From Acinetobacter chinensis (GTDB lineage: Bacteria; Pseudomonadota; Gammaproteobacteria; Pseudomonadales; Moraxellaceae), in contig NZ_CP032134.1 in the NCBI RefSeq assembly GCF_002165375.2, forward strand, positions 62,001 through 126,000: DNA of 64,000 nucleotides, given 5' to 3'. The notes beneath the pieces are model-generated. The model was not told the origin of the DNA, ran no database searches, and worked only from the letters and a program-made list of their open reading frames with translations. Each line of letters begins with the position of its first letter. The stretch's first letter is position 1. A program made the position numbers and the translations under genes. Positions 19,096 to 28,666 of this stretch are shown piece after piece.

Positions 19096-20337
19096 ATGAA
19101 TACTAAGAAAACTTTTTGGATTGTTAATCAATACAGTTCTACTCCTGAGACTGCAATGGGTGGACGACATTATTATATTGCCTCTGAATTAGCTAAAATG
19201 GGGCATCAGGTTTATGTCATTGCAGGTGGGTACAGTCATTTATTACGAAAACCTAAACAATTTAAATCTCCCTATCTCTTGGAGGCTATTGCACCAAACT
19301 TTTCATTCGTATGGATAAATTTACCAAAATATGAGGAAGCTCACAGTAAGCAGCGAGTCATTAACTGGTTTAGATTTTCATGGGCATTAAAAAAATTACC
19401 GCCTTTAATGGAACATCAACCAGATATTGTTCTTTATTCATCGCCATCACTTGTTGGCTATCTTGGGGCAAAATATCTCTCTAATAAATTTAAAGCAAAA
19501 TTTATTTTTGAAGTACGGGATATCTGGCCTCTAACATGGATTGAGCTAGGTGGTCACTCTCCTCAACATCCTTTTGTGCGTTTTATGCAATGGATAGAAG
19601 ACAGAGCTTATAAAAAAGCTGATTTTGTGTTTTCCAATCTGTTTAATGCCGTAGAGCATATGCAAACAAGAGGTCTTGACAGAGCTAAGTTTCATTGGAT
19701 TCCCAATGGGATTTCTTTGGAAGAAGTGACACATAGAGAACCATTGAATATTGATATTATTAATCAAATTCCAAATGATAAATTCATTGTGGGCTATACT
19801 GGGACTATAGGAGTTGCGAATGCAATTGATGATTTAATTGAAGCTGCAAAATCACTGTCGAAGCAACAAAAAGATATTCATTTTGTATTAGTAGGTGCGG
19901 GTAAAGAAAAAGAAGATCTGGTCAATAAAGTTAAATCCTTAGGCTTAAGTAATGTTACTTTTATTGATGCGATACCTAAAAAGCAGATTCAGTCTATGTT
20001 GGCTTATTTTGATGTTTGTTATATAGGGTGGCAGAAGAATTCTCTTTATAGATTTGGGATTGCTCCGAATAAATTACCGGAATACCTTTTTTCTGCAAAA
20101 CCTATTATTCATGCATTTTCCGGTAAAGGGGATGTGGTAGAACTTGCAAATGCTGGTATCAGAATTGAGGCAGAAGATCCCGAACTTATTGTTGACGCAG
20201 TTATACAGTTATACAGTTTAAGTGACAGTGAGCGTCATGAGATGGGGGATAATGGTAAAAATTATGTTATTCAGAATTTGGATTATACAAAGATTGCAGA
20301 AAAACTTGTAAATGTTGTTTTGAACGATGAGGACTGA
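19096..20337 (+). CDS. Glycosyltransferase, GT4 WbuB-like
   Basis: A 413-residue GT4 enzyme with the full two-domain layout: N-terminal WIVNQYSSTPETAMGGRHYYIASELAKMGHQV (the acceptor-site glycine motif), EVRDIWPLTWIELGG near residue 145, and the donor domain from VGYTGTIGVANAIDDLIEAA (about 232). This arrangement is that of WbuB-type amino-sugar transferases. Being directly before itrB, and in the higher-GC part again, it may add the second sugar onto the initiating QuiNAc4NAc, but that is an inference from position. A 158-bp gap before it holds no gene. Confidence 0.87.
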   Translation: MNTKKTFWIVNQYSSTPETAMGGRHYYIASELAKMGHQVYVIAGGYSHLLRKPKQFKSPYLLEAIAPNFSFVWINLPKYEEAHSKQRVINWFRFSWALKKLPPLMEHQPDIVLYSSPSLVGYLGAKYLSNKFKAKFIFEVRDIWPLTWIELGGHSPQHPFVRFMQWIEDRAYKKADFVFSNLFNAVEHMQTRGLDRAKFHWIPNGISLEEVTHREPLNIDIINQIPNDKFIVGYTGTIGVANAIDDLIEAAKSLSKQQKDIHFVLVGAGKEKEDLVNKVKSLGLSNVTFIDAIPKKQIQSMLAYFDVCYIGWQKNSLYRFGIAPNKLPEYLFSAKPIIHAFSGKGDVVELANAGIRIEAEDPELIVDAVIQLYSLSDSERHEMGDNGKNYVIQNLDYTKIAEKLVNVVLNDED

Positions 20338-20340
20338 TTA

Positions 20341-20955
20341 ATGAAAAGAATACTCGATATCATCATCGCCTCTATTGCTCTGATTTTGCTGTCACCCTTG
20401 TATTTTATCGTGGCACGTAAAGTAAAAAAGAATCTGGGATCTCCTGTTCTGTTTCGTCAGGTACGTCCAGGTCTGAACGGCAAACCTTTTGAAATGATTA
20501 AATTCCGCACCATGAAAGATGGGGTGGATGCACAAGGTAATCCTTTACCCGATAGTGAGCGATTAACGCCTTTTGGTAAAATGCTGCGCTCAACCAGTCT
20601 GGATGAAATGCCGGAACTGTGGAATGTAATTAAAGGTGATATGAGTATTGTTGGTCCTCGACCATTACTTATGGAGTATTTACCTTTATATAATGAAGAA
20701 CAGGCAAAACGCCATAATGTGCGCCCAGGCATGACGGGTCATGCCCAGGTGAATGGACGTAATGCGATTGGCTGGGAAGAAAAATTTAAGCTGGATACCT
20801 GGTATGTAGAGAACCGATCCACCTTGCTTGATTTTAAAATTATGTTTAAAACCGTACATAAAGTGATTGCAAAAGACGATATCAGTGCAGAGGGCGAAGC
20901 AACGATGACTCGTTTTACTGGTACACATGAAAAGGAAAAACAGAATGACAGTTGA
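20341..20955 (+). CDS. itrB: Initiating sugar-phosphate transferase (ItrB/WeeH type)
   Basis: A 204-residue bacterial sugar transferase (PglC-like small form) that moves a sugar-1-phosphate from UDP-sugar to undecaprenyl phosphate, starting the repeat unit. It has one N-terminal membrane helix (IIIASIALILLSPLYFIVA), the KFRTMKDG motif, TSLDEMPELWNVIKGDMSIVGPRPL and RPGMTGHAQVNGRN. The three next genes make UDP-QuiNAc4NAc (qhbA, qhbB, gdr), so the sugar moved is very likely QuiNAc4NAc, the ItrB specificity. It overlaps qhbA by 11 bp. Confidence 0.92.
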   Translation: MKRILDIIIASIALILLSPLYFIVARKVKKNLGSPVLFRQVRPGLNGKPFEMIKFRTMKDGVDAQGNPLPDSERLTPFGKMLRSTSLDEMPELWNVIKGDMSIVGPRPLLMEYLPLYNEEQAKRHNVRPGMTGHAQVNGRNAIGWEEKFKLDTWYVENRSTLLDFKIMFKTVHKVIAKDDISAEGEATMTRFTGTHEKEKQNDS

Positions 20956-21598
20956 ATTGTATGGAGTGTATGGTGCCAGCGGTTTTGGTAAAGAAGTAAT
21001 GCCTTTGGTGCGCCAACAATTCCCTCATATAGAAAAAGAATGCTTTGTTTTTATTGATGATGGGCAAGCAGGAACAGATCTGAATGGATATCCAATACTA
21101 AGTTATCATGATTTCAAATCACATAAAGCAGTTTCAAAATCAGTTACAATTGCTATTGCAAACAGCATCGTTCGTGAAAAACTTGTATTACGTTTAAATG
21201 AAGACAGCATTCAGCATCTGGAAGTGAAAGCTGAGAATACAGTAATTCTGGATGAAGTGGAAATTGGTGAAGGCAGTTTACTCTGCCCATTTACATGTCT
21301 GACTTCAAATATAAAAATTGGCAAGTTTTTCCATGCCAATATTTATAGTTATGTTGCGCATGATTGTGTGATTGGCGATTATGTTACTTTTGCACCGAGT
21401 GTAAAATGTAATGGTAATATTCATATCGAAGACCATGCCTATATCGGAACAGGCGCAGTTATTAAGCAGGGTACGCCGGATAAGCCTTTAGTGATTGGTA
21501 AAGGGGCGGTGGTGGGAATGGGGGCTGTTGTAACGAAAAGCGTACCACCAGGCGTGACTGTTGTCGGTAACCCGGCACGAATTTTAGAGAAGAAATAA
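20945..21598 (+). CDS. qhbA: UDP-4-amino-sugar N-acetyltransferase (QhbA/WeeI, PglD-like)
   Basis: A 217-residue protein with an N-terminal PglD-type sugar-nucleotide binding domain (GVYGASGFGKEVMPLV) and a C-terminal hexapeptide beta-helix (about residues 95-210, ending GKGAVVGMGAVVTKSVPPGVTVVGNPARIL). It acetylates UDP-QuiNAc4N with acetyl-CoA; the catalytic His is probably that in YVAHDCVIGD. I start it at 20945, with AAGGA upstream, inside the itrB 3' end. Confidence 0.9.
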   Translation: MTVELYGVYGASGFGKEVMPLVRQQFPHIEKECFVFIDDGQAGTDLNGYPILSYHDFKSHKAVSKSVTIAIANSIVREKLVLRLNEDSIQHLEVKAENTVILDEVEIGEGSLLCPFTCLTSNIKIGKFFHANIYSYVAHDCVIGDYVTFAPSVKCNGNIHIEDHAYIGTGAVIKQGTPDKPLVIGKGAVVGMGAVVTKSVPPGVTVVGNPARILEKK

Positions 21599-21632
21599 GA
21601 GTTTAAACCGCTCAGAAATCAGGACAGATAAT

Positions 21633-22802
21633 ATGTTAAACACTGCATTTGAACCGTGGCCAAGTTTCACTCAGGAAGAGGCGGATGCTGTATCTCAAGT
21701 ATTACTTTCAAATAAGGTGAATTACTGGACGGGTCAGGAATGCCGTGAATTTGAAAAAGAATTTGCACAGTTCGCAGAATCTGAGTATGCAGTTGCACTT
21801 GCCAACGGTACCGTAGCACTTGATGTTGCGCTGAAAGCATTAAACATCGGTCCTGGCGATGAAGTGATTGTGACCTCCAGAACCTTTCTCGCTTCAGTCA
21901 GCTCAATTATTACAGCAGGTGCAACGCCTGTATTTGCAGATGTTGAGCTTGATTCGCAGAATATTTCCCGTCGCACTATAGATGCTGTATTCAGTACAAA
22001 AACTAAAGCCATCATCTGTGTTCACCTTGCAGGGTGGATGTGTGATATGGACCCAATCATGCAGTTGGCTGAAGAAAAAGGTCTGTATGTCATCGAGGAT
22101 TGTGCACAGGCGCATGGGGCTAAGTATAAAGGTAAATCTGCAGGTTCAATTGGACATATCTCAGCATGGTCTTTCTGTCAGGATAAAATCATGACGACTG
22201 GCGGTGAAGGTGGAATGGTCACAACCAATGATGAAACGTTGTGGAAAAAAATGTGGTCATACAAAGACCATGGTAAAAATTATGACAGTGTCTACAACAA
22301 ACAGCATCCGCCAGGGTTCCGCTGGTTACATGACTCATTCGGTACAAACTGGCGAATGATGGAAATGCAGGCAGTACTTGGTCGAATTCAGCTGACCCGT
22401 ATGCCTGAGTGGACAGCAAAACGAACTCAGAACATGAATCAGATTCTGACTTCATTTGATGACAGTCCATTTTTTACAGTACACCGTCCATCGCAGGATT
22501 ATGTACATGCCTGTTATAAATGTTATGTTCAGGTCAATATAGATGCATTACCTGAAGGGTGGTCACGTGACCGGATTATGCAGGAAATCAATGCACAGGG
22601 TGTTCCATGTTTCAGTGGATCATGTTCGGAAGTCTATCTTGAGCATGCTTTTGACAATACACCATGGCGACCGGAAAAGCGTCTTGAGAATGCGCAGCAG
22701 CTGGGTGAAACCAGTCTGATGTTTCTGGTTCATCCAACGCTGAGTGAAGCCAGCCTGAATAAAACTGTTACAGTAATTCAGCAGGTTATTGGTCAGCTTT
22801 AA
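21633..22802 (+). CDS. qhbB: UDP-4-keto-sugar aminotransferase (QhbB/WeeJ)
   Basis: A 389-residue DegT/DnrJ/EryC1 PLP enzyme that aminates the 4-keto sugar made by Gdr. Motifs: ANGTVALDVALKALNIGPGDEVIV, VIEDCAQAHGAKYKGKSAG and the PLP-lysine segment WSFCQDKIMTTGGEGGMV. ATG start with AGGACAG upstream. It lies 34 bp after qhbA in the same direction. The product is UDP-QuiNAc4N, the substrate of QhbA. Confidence 0.92.
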   Translation: MLNTAFEPWPSFTQEEADAVSQVLLSNKVNYWTGQECREFEKEFAQFAESEYAVALANGTVALDVALKALNIGPGDEVIVTSRTFLASVSSIITAGATPVFADVELDSQNISRRTIDAVFSTKTKAIICVHLAGWMCDMDPIMQLAEEKGLYVIEDCAQAHGAKYKGKSAGSIGHISAWSFCQDKIMTTGGEGGMVTTNDETLWKKMWSYKDHGKNYDSVYNKQHPPGFRWLHDSFGTNWRMMEMQAVLGRIQLTRMPEWTAKRTQNMNQILTSFDDSPFFTVHRPSQDYVHACYKCYVQVNIDALPEGWSRDRIMQEINAQGVPCFSGSCSEVYLEHAFDNTPWRPEKRLENAQQLGETSLMFLVHPTLSEASLNKTVTVIQQVIGQL

Positions 22803-22819
22803 CAGGAAAAAATCAGTCT

Positions 22820-22848
22820 ATACAGATACATATTTAATGTATCTGTAT
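22820..22848. terminator. Hairpin in the qhbB-gdr gap
   Basis: A near-perfect stem ATACAGATACAT/ATGTATCTGTAT with a 5-nt loop, 18 bp after qhbB. It lacks a long T-run, so it may be an attenuating or processing hairpin rather than a full stop. The remaining ~90 bp before gdr could hold an internal promoter. Confidence 0.5.
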
Positions 22849-22941
22849 ATTAAAAATAACGATATTGTGAGGGTATCCATCAATTAATGTATGTACTGCA
22901 TTAAAAATGGATAAGAACGTCAGGCCGAAAAGAAGTTTTCT

Positions 22942-24816
22942 GTGAAATCAATTATTATCTCATTGGCTGCTGCGCCCAGACTGGCAAAACAGGCTTTTTT
23001 AATTCTTATAGATTTTTGTGTGTTTCCTGCACTGATCTGGTTGTGTTATGCCATCCGCGAATTTAATTTAGGTGCGGAGGTTGTTCCTCGTCTTGATTTT
23101 GGTGCGGTCTGGGTGAGTCTGATCACTACAGTTGCATTGATTATTTGTGGGGTTTACCGTTTCATTGTCCGTACATTCAATGAAGCGTTTATTTTTAAGT
23201 TAGGTTTGGCGACTTTTGTTACTGTTGCTGGCTTGTATCTACTTGCCTATCTGACACACGCATTCATTCCGACTTCCATTCCGATTATGTTCGGTTTCAT
23301 GATGTTTTCATGGATCTGGTTCAGTCGGGCTGCGATCCGTATGCTGGTCAAGTCCCATTTGTCATCTGATGTGCCGCGTAAAAGAGTAGCTATTTATGGC
23401 GCAGGTTATGCAGGTCAACAGGTCGCTGCAACGCTGTACCGTTCGGATGAGCATTTACCGGTTTTTTTCATTGATGACGATACTTCTTTATCCGGTCAGA
23501 TTATTGGTGGGTTACGGGTTTTTGATGCAGGAAACAGTCTTAAACAGCTGAAAAAACAACAGATTGATGAAATTCTGATTGCTTTGCCTTCTGTAGGGCG
23601 GGTCAGAAAAAGTGAAATCATTAAATTTCTTGAACCTGTACATTTAAAAATTACAGAAATTCCTGGTCTGACAAAGCTTGTTGATGGTGATATTCACGTT
23701 TCAGATATTCAGGAAGTGGATATTATCGATCTGTTAGGACGAGATCCTGTTCCACCTATTGCAGAATTACTGGCAAAGAATATTAAAAATAAAGTAGTGA
23801 TGGTCACAGGCGCAGGGGGGTCTATCGGGTCTGAATTATGCCGACAGATTGTGAAAAATCAGCCGAAGAAACTGATTATTTTTGAACTGACTGAGTTTGC
23901 CCTGTACAGTATAGATAAGGAACTGCGTTTAAAAACTCAGATTGAAATTATTCCTATTCTTGGAACGGTGTTGGATCAGCCGAAGCTCGAACGTATTATT
24001 CAGCAGTACAGCGTACAGACGGTATATCACGCAGCGGCCTATAAACATGTTCCACTGGTCGAGTGCAATCCGATTTCTGGTCTGAAGAATAATGCTCTTG
24101 GCACCGCATTCAGCCTGAATGCTGCTGTAAAAAATGCAGTTGAAACCTTTGTTCTAATTTCGACGGATAAAGCTGTACGACCGACCAATGTTATGGGCGC
24201 GTCGAAACGGATGGCTGAACTTTATTGTCAGGCAATGGCTGAAGCTCAAGATCAGACACAAATTAGTATTGTTCGATTTGGTAATGTACTGGGTTCATCA
24301 GGTTCAGTGGTACCCTTGTTTAAACAGCAGATAGCTAAAGGTGGTCCAATAACTGTGACACATCCCGATGTCACTCGATATTTTATGACGATCCCAGAAG
24401 CATCACAGCTGGTGATTCAGGCCGGTGCACTGGGGCAGGGTGGTGATGTATTCCTGCTGGATATGGGCGAGCCTGTGCGTATTCAGGATCTGGCAAGACA
24501 GATGATCTCCCTGAGTGGACTGCGTGTACGTGAAGAAGGTTCATCTGATGGTGATATTGAAATTAAATATTCCGGTCTACGTCCAGGTGAGAAACTGTAT
24601 GAAGAACTGCTGATTGACCAGGAAGATACCGCGGTTACTGATCACAGCCGGATTTTAAGGTCATTTGAAAAACATTATCCGCTGGATGAGCTGATGAAAG
24701 TTTTTGAACGGATCAACGAGCTGACCGCGACACAGCAGGATATTGACTGGGCTTTATCGCAGCTTGAACACTATGTGGATGGCTATCAACGTGGTAAAGA
24801 AATTCAGGTAAACTAA
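22942..24816 (+). CDS. gdr: UDP-GlcNAc 4,6-dehydratase, membrane-bound (Gdr/WeeK)
   Basis: A 624-residue WbpM/FlaA1-long type protein. Four membrane helices occupy about residues 15-130, followed by a first Rossmann domain (AIYGAGYAGQQVAATL) and a second catalytic SDR domain (VMVTGAGGSIGSELCRQIVKN, about residue 285). The active-site serine segment is LISTDKAVRPTNVMGASKRMAELY, with the usual long-form replacement of Tyr by Met. It makes the 4-keto-6-deoxy sugar used by QhbB. GTG start. Confidence 0.93.
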   Translation: MKSIIISLAAAPRLAKQAFLILIDFCVFPALIWLCYAIREFNLGAEVVPRLDFGAVWVSLITTVALIICGVYRFIVRTFNEAFIFKLGLATFVTVAGLYLLAYLTHAFIPTSIPIMFGFMMFSWIWFSRAAIRMLVKSHLSSDVPRKRVAIYGAGYAGQQVAATLYRSDEHLPVFFIDDDTSLSGQIIGGLRVFDAGNSLKQLKKQQIDEILIALPSVGRVRKSEIIKFLEPVHLKITEIPGLTKLVDGDIHVSDIQEVDIIDLLGRDPVPPIAELLAKNIKNKVVMVTGAGGSIGSELCRQIVKNQPKKLIIFELTEFALYSIDKELRLKTQIEIIPILGTVLDQPKLERIIQQYSVQTVYHAAAYKHVPLVECNPISGLKNNALGTAFSLNAAVKNAVETFVLISTDKAVRPTNVMGASKRMAELYCQAMAEAQDQTQISIVRFGNVLGSSGSVVPLFKQQIAKGGPITVTHPDVTRYFMTIPEASQLVIQAGALGQGGDVFLLDMGEPVRIQDLARQMISLSGLRVREEGSSDGDIEIKYSGLRPGEKLYEELLIDQEDTAVTDHSRILRSFEKHYPLDELMKVFERINELTATQQDIDWALSQLEHYVDGYQRGKEIQVN

Positions 24817-24846
24817 GCCTGTTCATTTGTACATTCAGGAAATTGC

Positions 24847-25725
24847 ATGACAATCAGAAAAGCCATACTCCCTGTCGCTGGTCTGGGTACCCGTTTTTTA
24901 CCTGCCAGTAAATCCATTCCCAAAGAAATGGTGACAGTTGTTGACCGTCCTGCAATTGAATATGTTGTCAAAGAAGCTGTTGAAGCGGGAATTGAACAGA
25001 TTATTCTGGTGACACATTCTTCCAAAGCTTCGATTGAAAATTATTTTGATCGTAATTTTGAACTTGAGACTACGCTTGAGCAGAAAAAAAAGTTTGATCT
25101 GCTGAAAGAAATTACCGAAATTTTACCTGAACATGTCAGTGTGATCAGTGTCCGCCAGCCGCAACCTTTAGGTCTCGGACACGCGGTTCTCTGTGCAAAA
25201 GAAGTGATTGGTCAGGAGGATTTTGCAGTTCTGTTGCCGGATGTATTGGTCAAGTCGAAGGACAACACCAATGACCTGACATTGATGATTGATCATTTTT
25301 CACAGCGCAAGCATGCACAGATTATGGTTGAAGCAGTACCTGATCACATGGTTGATCAGTACGGAATTGTCGATGTGGCTACAGCACCTGTTGAAGGTGA
25401 AAGTGTTGTCATGCAGGGGATCGTGGAAAAGCCAGCTGTAGGAACTGCACCATCTACTCTTTCAGTGGTTGGGCGTTATATTTTGCCAGCCCGCATTATG
25501 GAACTGCTTGAAAATACTCCTAAAGGTGCGGGGAATGAAATTCAGTTGACTGATGCGATTGCTGCCTTACAGCTTGAACAGTCTGTTGATGCCTATCGTA
25601 TGAAAGGTCAGACTTTTGACTGTGGCAGTAAACTGGGGTATCTGAAAGCAGTACTGCATTATGGAATTGAGCATCCTAAATTAGGCAACGAGTTCAAGGC
25701 ACTGATTCAGGAACTTCCGCTCTAA
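24847..25725 (+). CDS. galU: UTP-glucose-1-phosphate uridylyltransferase (GalU)
   Basis: Makes UDP-glucose from UTP and Glc-1-P. The 292-residue protein has the nucleotidyltransferase signature PVAGLGTRFLPASKSIPKEM and VEKP near residue 198. It opens the conserved galU-ugd-gpi-gne1-pgm block found at the right end of Acinetobacter capsule loci, which supplies common nucleotide sugars. Spacing to gdr (30 bp) and ugd (20 bp) supports one operon. Confidence 0.95.
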   Translation: MTIRKAILPVAGLGTRFLPASKSIPKEMVTVVDRPAIEYVVKEAVEAGIEQIILVTHSSKASIENYFDRNFELETTLEQKKKFDLLKEITEILPEHVSVISVRQPQPLGLGHAVLCAKEVIGQEDFAVLLPDVLVKSKDNTNDLTLMIDHFSQRKHAQIMVEAVPDHMVDQYGIVDVATAPVEGESVVMQGIVEKPAVGTAPSTLSVVGRYILPARIMELLENTPKGAGNEIQLTDAIAALQLEQSVDAYRMKGQTFDCGSKLGYLKAVLHYGIEHPKLGNEFKALIQELPL

Positions 25726-25745
25726 GAAAGCACAGGATTTTTGCG

Positions 25746-27002
25746 ATGAAGATTGCTGTTTTTGGTAAAACACTTTATTCAGGTGTTATGTCAGCCTTAC
25801 TTGCTGAATGTGGGCATGACGTCTACTGGTGTAATATTTTCAGCTCATCTGATGCCGAAAACTATCATTTTCAGGATGAGTCTGTTACTCAACTGCTGGA
25901 GCAGCAGCGTCAGGAAGAGCGGCTGAAATTCTGTGAGTTTTCAGAACTGCCACTGACTGTGGATGCTTATATTTTCAGCTTCAGCCCAGCTGAAGAAAGT
26001 CTTGCATTTGAGCTGTTGACCCAGCTGCAGCACAGACCGATTATTCATCCTAAACTGATGATCAATGCTTCAACACTAGGGTTGAATGGTACTGACCGTT
26101 TCAGCAGAATTTTACCTGATGATCAGTGGATTTATTTACCGGATACCATTCAGGAAGGTAATGCTTTACGCAGTCTGACTCAGGCGAAGCAGCTGACGGT
26201 CGGTTGTACAGATCCTGTAGCACAGATTCGCCTGAAAGAGATGCTGAGACCGTTATTTCCGCTCAAACAGAATTTTCTGTTCATGCCTGTTCTGGATGCT
26301 GAATTTACCAAGTTGAGTATCTCTGGTATGCTGGCAACCAGGATCAGTTACATCAATGACCTGGCTGTGGTTGCAGAAAAGCTGGGGATTGATATTTCCC
26401 ATGTGCGTCAGGGAATGGCAGCCGACAGTCGAATAGGGGCGTCTTATCTGTATCCAGGGGCAGGCTTTGGTGGTGAGAATTTTACTCATGATATTCAGAC
26501 GCTCGCTAATACTGTGACCAATACAGGTGTAAAAAGCAGATTACTTTCTCAGGTCTGGGAAATTAATGAACAACAGAAAGAACTGATGTTTCAGAAATTC
26601 TGGAATTATTATCAGGGTGATCTTCAGGGTAAACGTCTTGCCATCTGGGGTGCATCATTTAAGGAAAACACCACAAGAGTACAGCATTCCCCGATCCATG
26701 TGATGTTAAAAGCATTATGGGCGCAGGGGGTGACAGTGGCATTGCATGATCCTCAGGCATTAAACGAGATCAGGCAGATCTATGGTGAACGTCCTGATCT
26801 GATTTTGTGTGAAAATCAGTATCAGGCAGTGGATGGTGCACATGGCCTATGCGTACTGACTGCATGGAAACAGTATTTCAGCCTGGATTACACAGAACTG
26901 TTAAAAAGAATGATACATCCGCTGTTACTGGATGGACGTAATATTTATGATCCTGAATATGTGAAATCTCAAGGATTTGCTTATATGGGGGTTGGCCGTT
27001 GA
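25746..27002 (+). CDS. ugd: UDP-glucose 6-dehydrogenase family (Ugd), divergent active site
   Basis: Position between galU and gpi, length (418 residues) and three-domain layout mark this as the Acinetobacter K-locus Ugd, which should make UDP-glucuronate. The sequence is atypical. The NAD loop is GKTLYSG rather than GxGYVG, and the active-site segment reads GFGGENFTHD (residues 240-249), where classical enzymes have GFGGSCFPKD. The catalytic Cys is therefore Asn245 and the usual Lys is His248. Lys189 (AEFTKL) is kept. Either this branch uses another chemistry or it is not a working dehydrogenase. It overlaps gpi by a shared TGATG. Confidence 0.82.
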   Translation: MKIAVFGKTLYSGVMSALLAECGHDVYWCNIFSSSDAENYHFQDESVTQLLEQQRQEERLKFCEFSELPLTVDAYIFSFSPAEESLAFELLTQLQHRPIIHPKLMINASTLGLNGTDRFSRILPDDQWIYLPDTIQEGNALRSLTQAKQLTVGCTDPVAQIRLKEMLRPLFPLKQNFLFMPVLDAEFTKLSISGMLATRISYINDLAVVAEKLGIDISHVRQGMAADSRIGASYLYPGAGFGGENFTHDIQTLANTVTNTGVKSRLLSQVWEINEQQKELMFQKFWNYYQGDLQGKRLAIWGASFKENTTRVQHSPIHVMLKALWAQGVTVALHDPQALNEIRQIYGERPDLILCENQYQAVDGAHGLCVLTAWKQYFSLDYTELLKRMIHPLLLDGRNIYDPEYVKSQGFAYMGVGR

Positions 27003-28666
27003 TGACTGCACATTCTGAGACAGATATCTCTAAACCGTCTTCATTGGGTCTGTCCGAACTGAATCAACTGAAAACTGCCTTTGAAACCCGTCATCTGAAT
27101 GAGTTGTTTGCACAGGATCCATTGCGGTTTGAATATTTTTCTGAACGCTTGAATCAGGTATGTTTTGATTTCAGCAAGCATCGGATTGATAAAAAGGTGA
27201 TGGATGGACTGATCGGTTTTGCTGCAGAGCGGGATCTGTCAGGCTGGATCCGACGACTGTTTTCACAGGAAAAAATTAACTATACCGAACAGCGTGCGGC
27301 TATGCACTGGGCTTTAAGATTGCCAGCGCATGATCAGAACTGTCCAGAACTGGCAAGCGAGGTGTATACACAACTGGAGCGTATGGCTGTTCTGGTTGAA
27401 CAGATACATACAGGTCAGCGTCGTGGTTCCACAGGTGAAGTCATTCAGGACGTGGTGAATATTGGGGTCGGTGGATCTGACCTTGGACCTCTGATGGTGA
27501 CCCAGGCACTGTCTGATTTTAAGAAACCGACGGTTAAGCCACTGGATGTACATTTTGTATCCACTATGGATGGCAGTCAGTTATCAGAACTGCTGCATAG
27601 ACTTCGCCCTGAAACAACACTGTTTATTATCTCTTCCAAGTCATTTGGTACCATTGATACATTGTCCAATGCGCAGACGGTCAGATTGTGGCTTGAAAAA
27701 GCATTGGGACATCAGCCTCAGATTCTGAAGCATCATTTTATTGGGATTTCGACCAAGCCTGAAAAAATGACAGCATGGGGAATTGCTCCTGAAAACCAGC
27801 TGAAGTTATGGGACTGGGTGGGAGGAAGATACTCGCTGTGGTCGTGTATTGGACTGCCGATAGCACTCAGTATTGGTATGGATGGATTCAGACAGTTGCT
27901 GGCTGGGGCATATGAAGTTGATCAGCATTTTCAGTCTGCGCCATTTGAAAAAAATATTCCTGTGCTGATGGGCTTACTGGGCGTCTGGAATAATAATTTT
28001 CTGAATATTCAGACACATGCTGTTTTGCCCTACGATGGTCGACTGAAATATTTTGCGTCCTATTTACAGCAGCTGGAAATGGAATCCAACGGGAAATCGA
28101 TTCAGCGAAACAATGTACGGGTCAGTATGGACACCTGTCCAATTGTCTGGGGCGAGGTTGGACCTAATGCGCAGCATGCATTTTATCAGTTGCTGCATCA
28201 GGGAACTCATGCAGTCAGCTGTGATTTTATTGCACCGGTTCAACGCTACAATGCCAATCAGTTTACGTATGCGGAAAATGCGGATGCATTGATTGAGCAG
28301 CATCATCTGGCACTTTCCAACTGTCTGGCTCAATCCAGACTGCTGGCATTTGGCAATGAGGCACTTGATCCGTCAGAACTGAGTCAGCTGGAAAAATATA
28401 AGCAATATTCAGGGAATCAGCCCAGCAGTACTTTTTTGTTAAAAGAGCTGAATCCACATAGCTTAGGTATGCTGATTGCGTTATATGAGCATAAAGTTTT
28501 TGTTCAGTCGGTGTTGTGGGATATCAATCCTTTTGACCAATGGGGTGTGGAAAAAGGGAAGGAAATCGCTAATCAGCTGCTACCGATACTGAACAGGGAG
28601 CAGCAGGATCTTTCCGCACTCGATGCCTCTACCCAGGGGTTGCTGAAAATTTTATTGGAACAATAA
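27002..28666 (+). CDS. gpi: Glucose-6-phosphate isomerase
   Basis: Interconverts Glc-6-P and Fru-6-P, linking central metabolism to UDP-Glc and UDP-GlcNAc supply. The 555-residue protein has VNIGVGGSDLGPLMV, the phosphate loop STMDGSQL and SSKSFGTIDTL, the PGI signature ending VGGRYSLWSCIGLPIAL, and a C-terminal active-site Lys segment NPFDQWGVEKGKEIA. The start ATG overlaps the ugd stop, and gne1 begins directly after its stop codon, so translation is coupled. Confidence 0.95.
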   Translation: MTAHSETDISKPSSLGLSELNQLKTAFETRHLNELFAQDPLRFEYFSERLNQVCFDFSKHRIDKKVMDGLIGFAAERDLSGWIRRLFSQEKINYTEQRAAMHWALRLPAHDQNCPELASEVYTQLERMAVLVEQIHTGQRRGSTGEVIQDVVNIGVGGSDLGPLMVTQALSDFKKPTVKPLDVHFVSTMDGSQLSELLHRLRPETTLFIISSKSFGTIDTLSNAQTVRLWLEKALGHQPQILKHHFIGISTKPEKMTAWGIAPENQLKLWDWVGGRYSLWSCIGLPIALSIGMDGFRQLLAGAYEVDQHFQSAPFEKNIPVLMGLLGVWNNNFLNIQTHAVLPYDGRLKYFASYLQQLEMESNGKSIQRNNVRVSMDTCPIVWGEVGPNAQHAFYQLLHQGTHAVSCDFIAPVQRYNANQFTYAENADALIEQHHLALSNCLAQSRLLAFGNEALDPSELSQLEKYKQYSGNQPSSTFLLKELNPHSLGMLIALYEHKVFVQSVLWDINPFDQWGVEKGKEIANQLLPILNREQQDLSALDASTQGLLKILLEQ

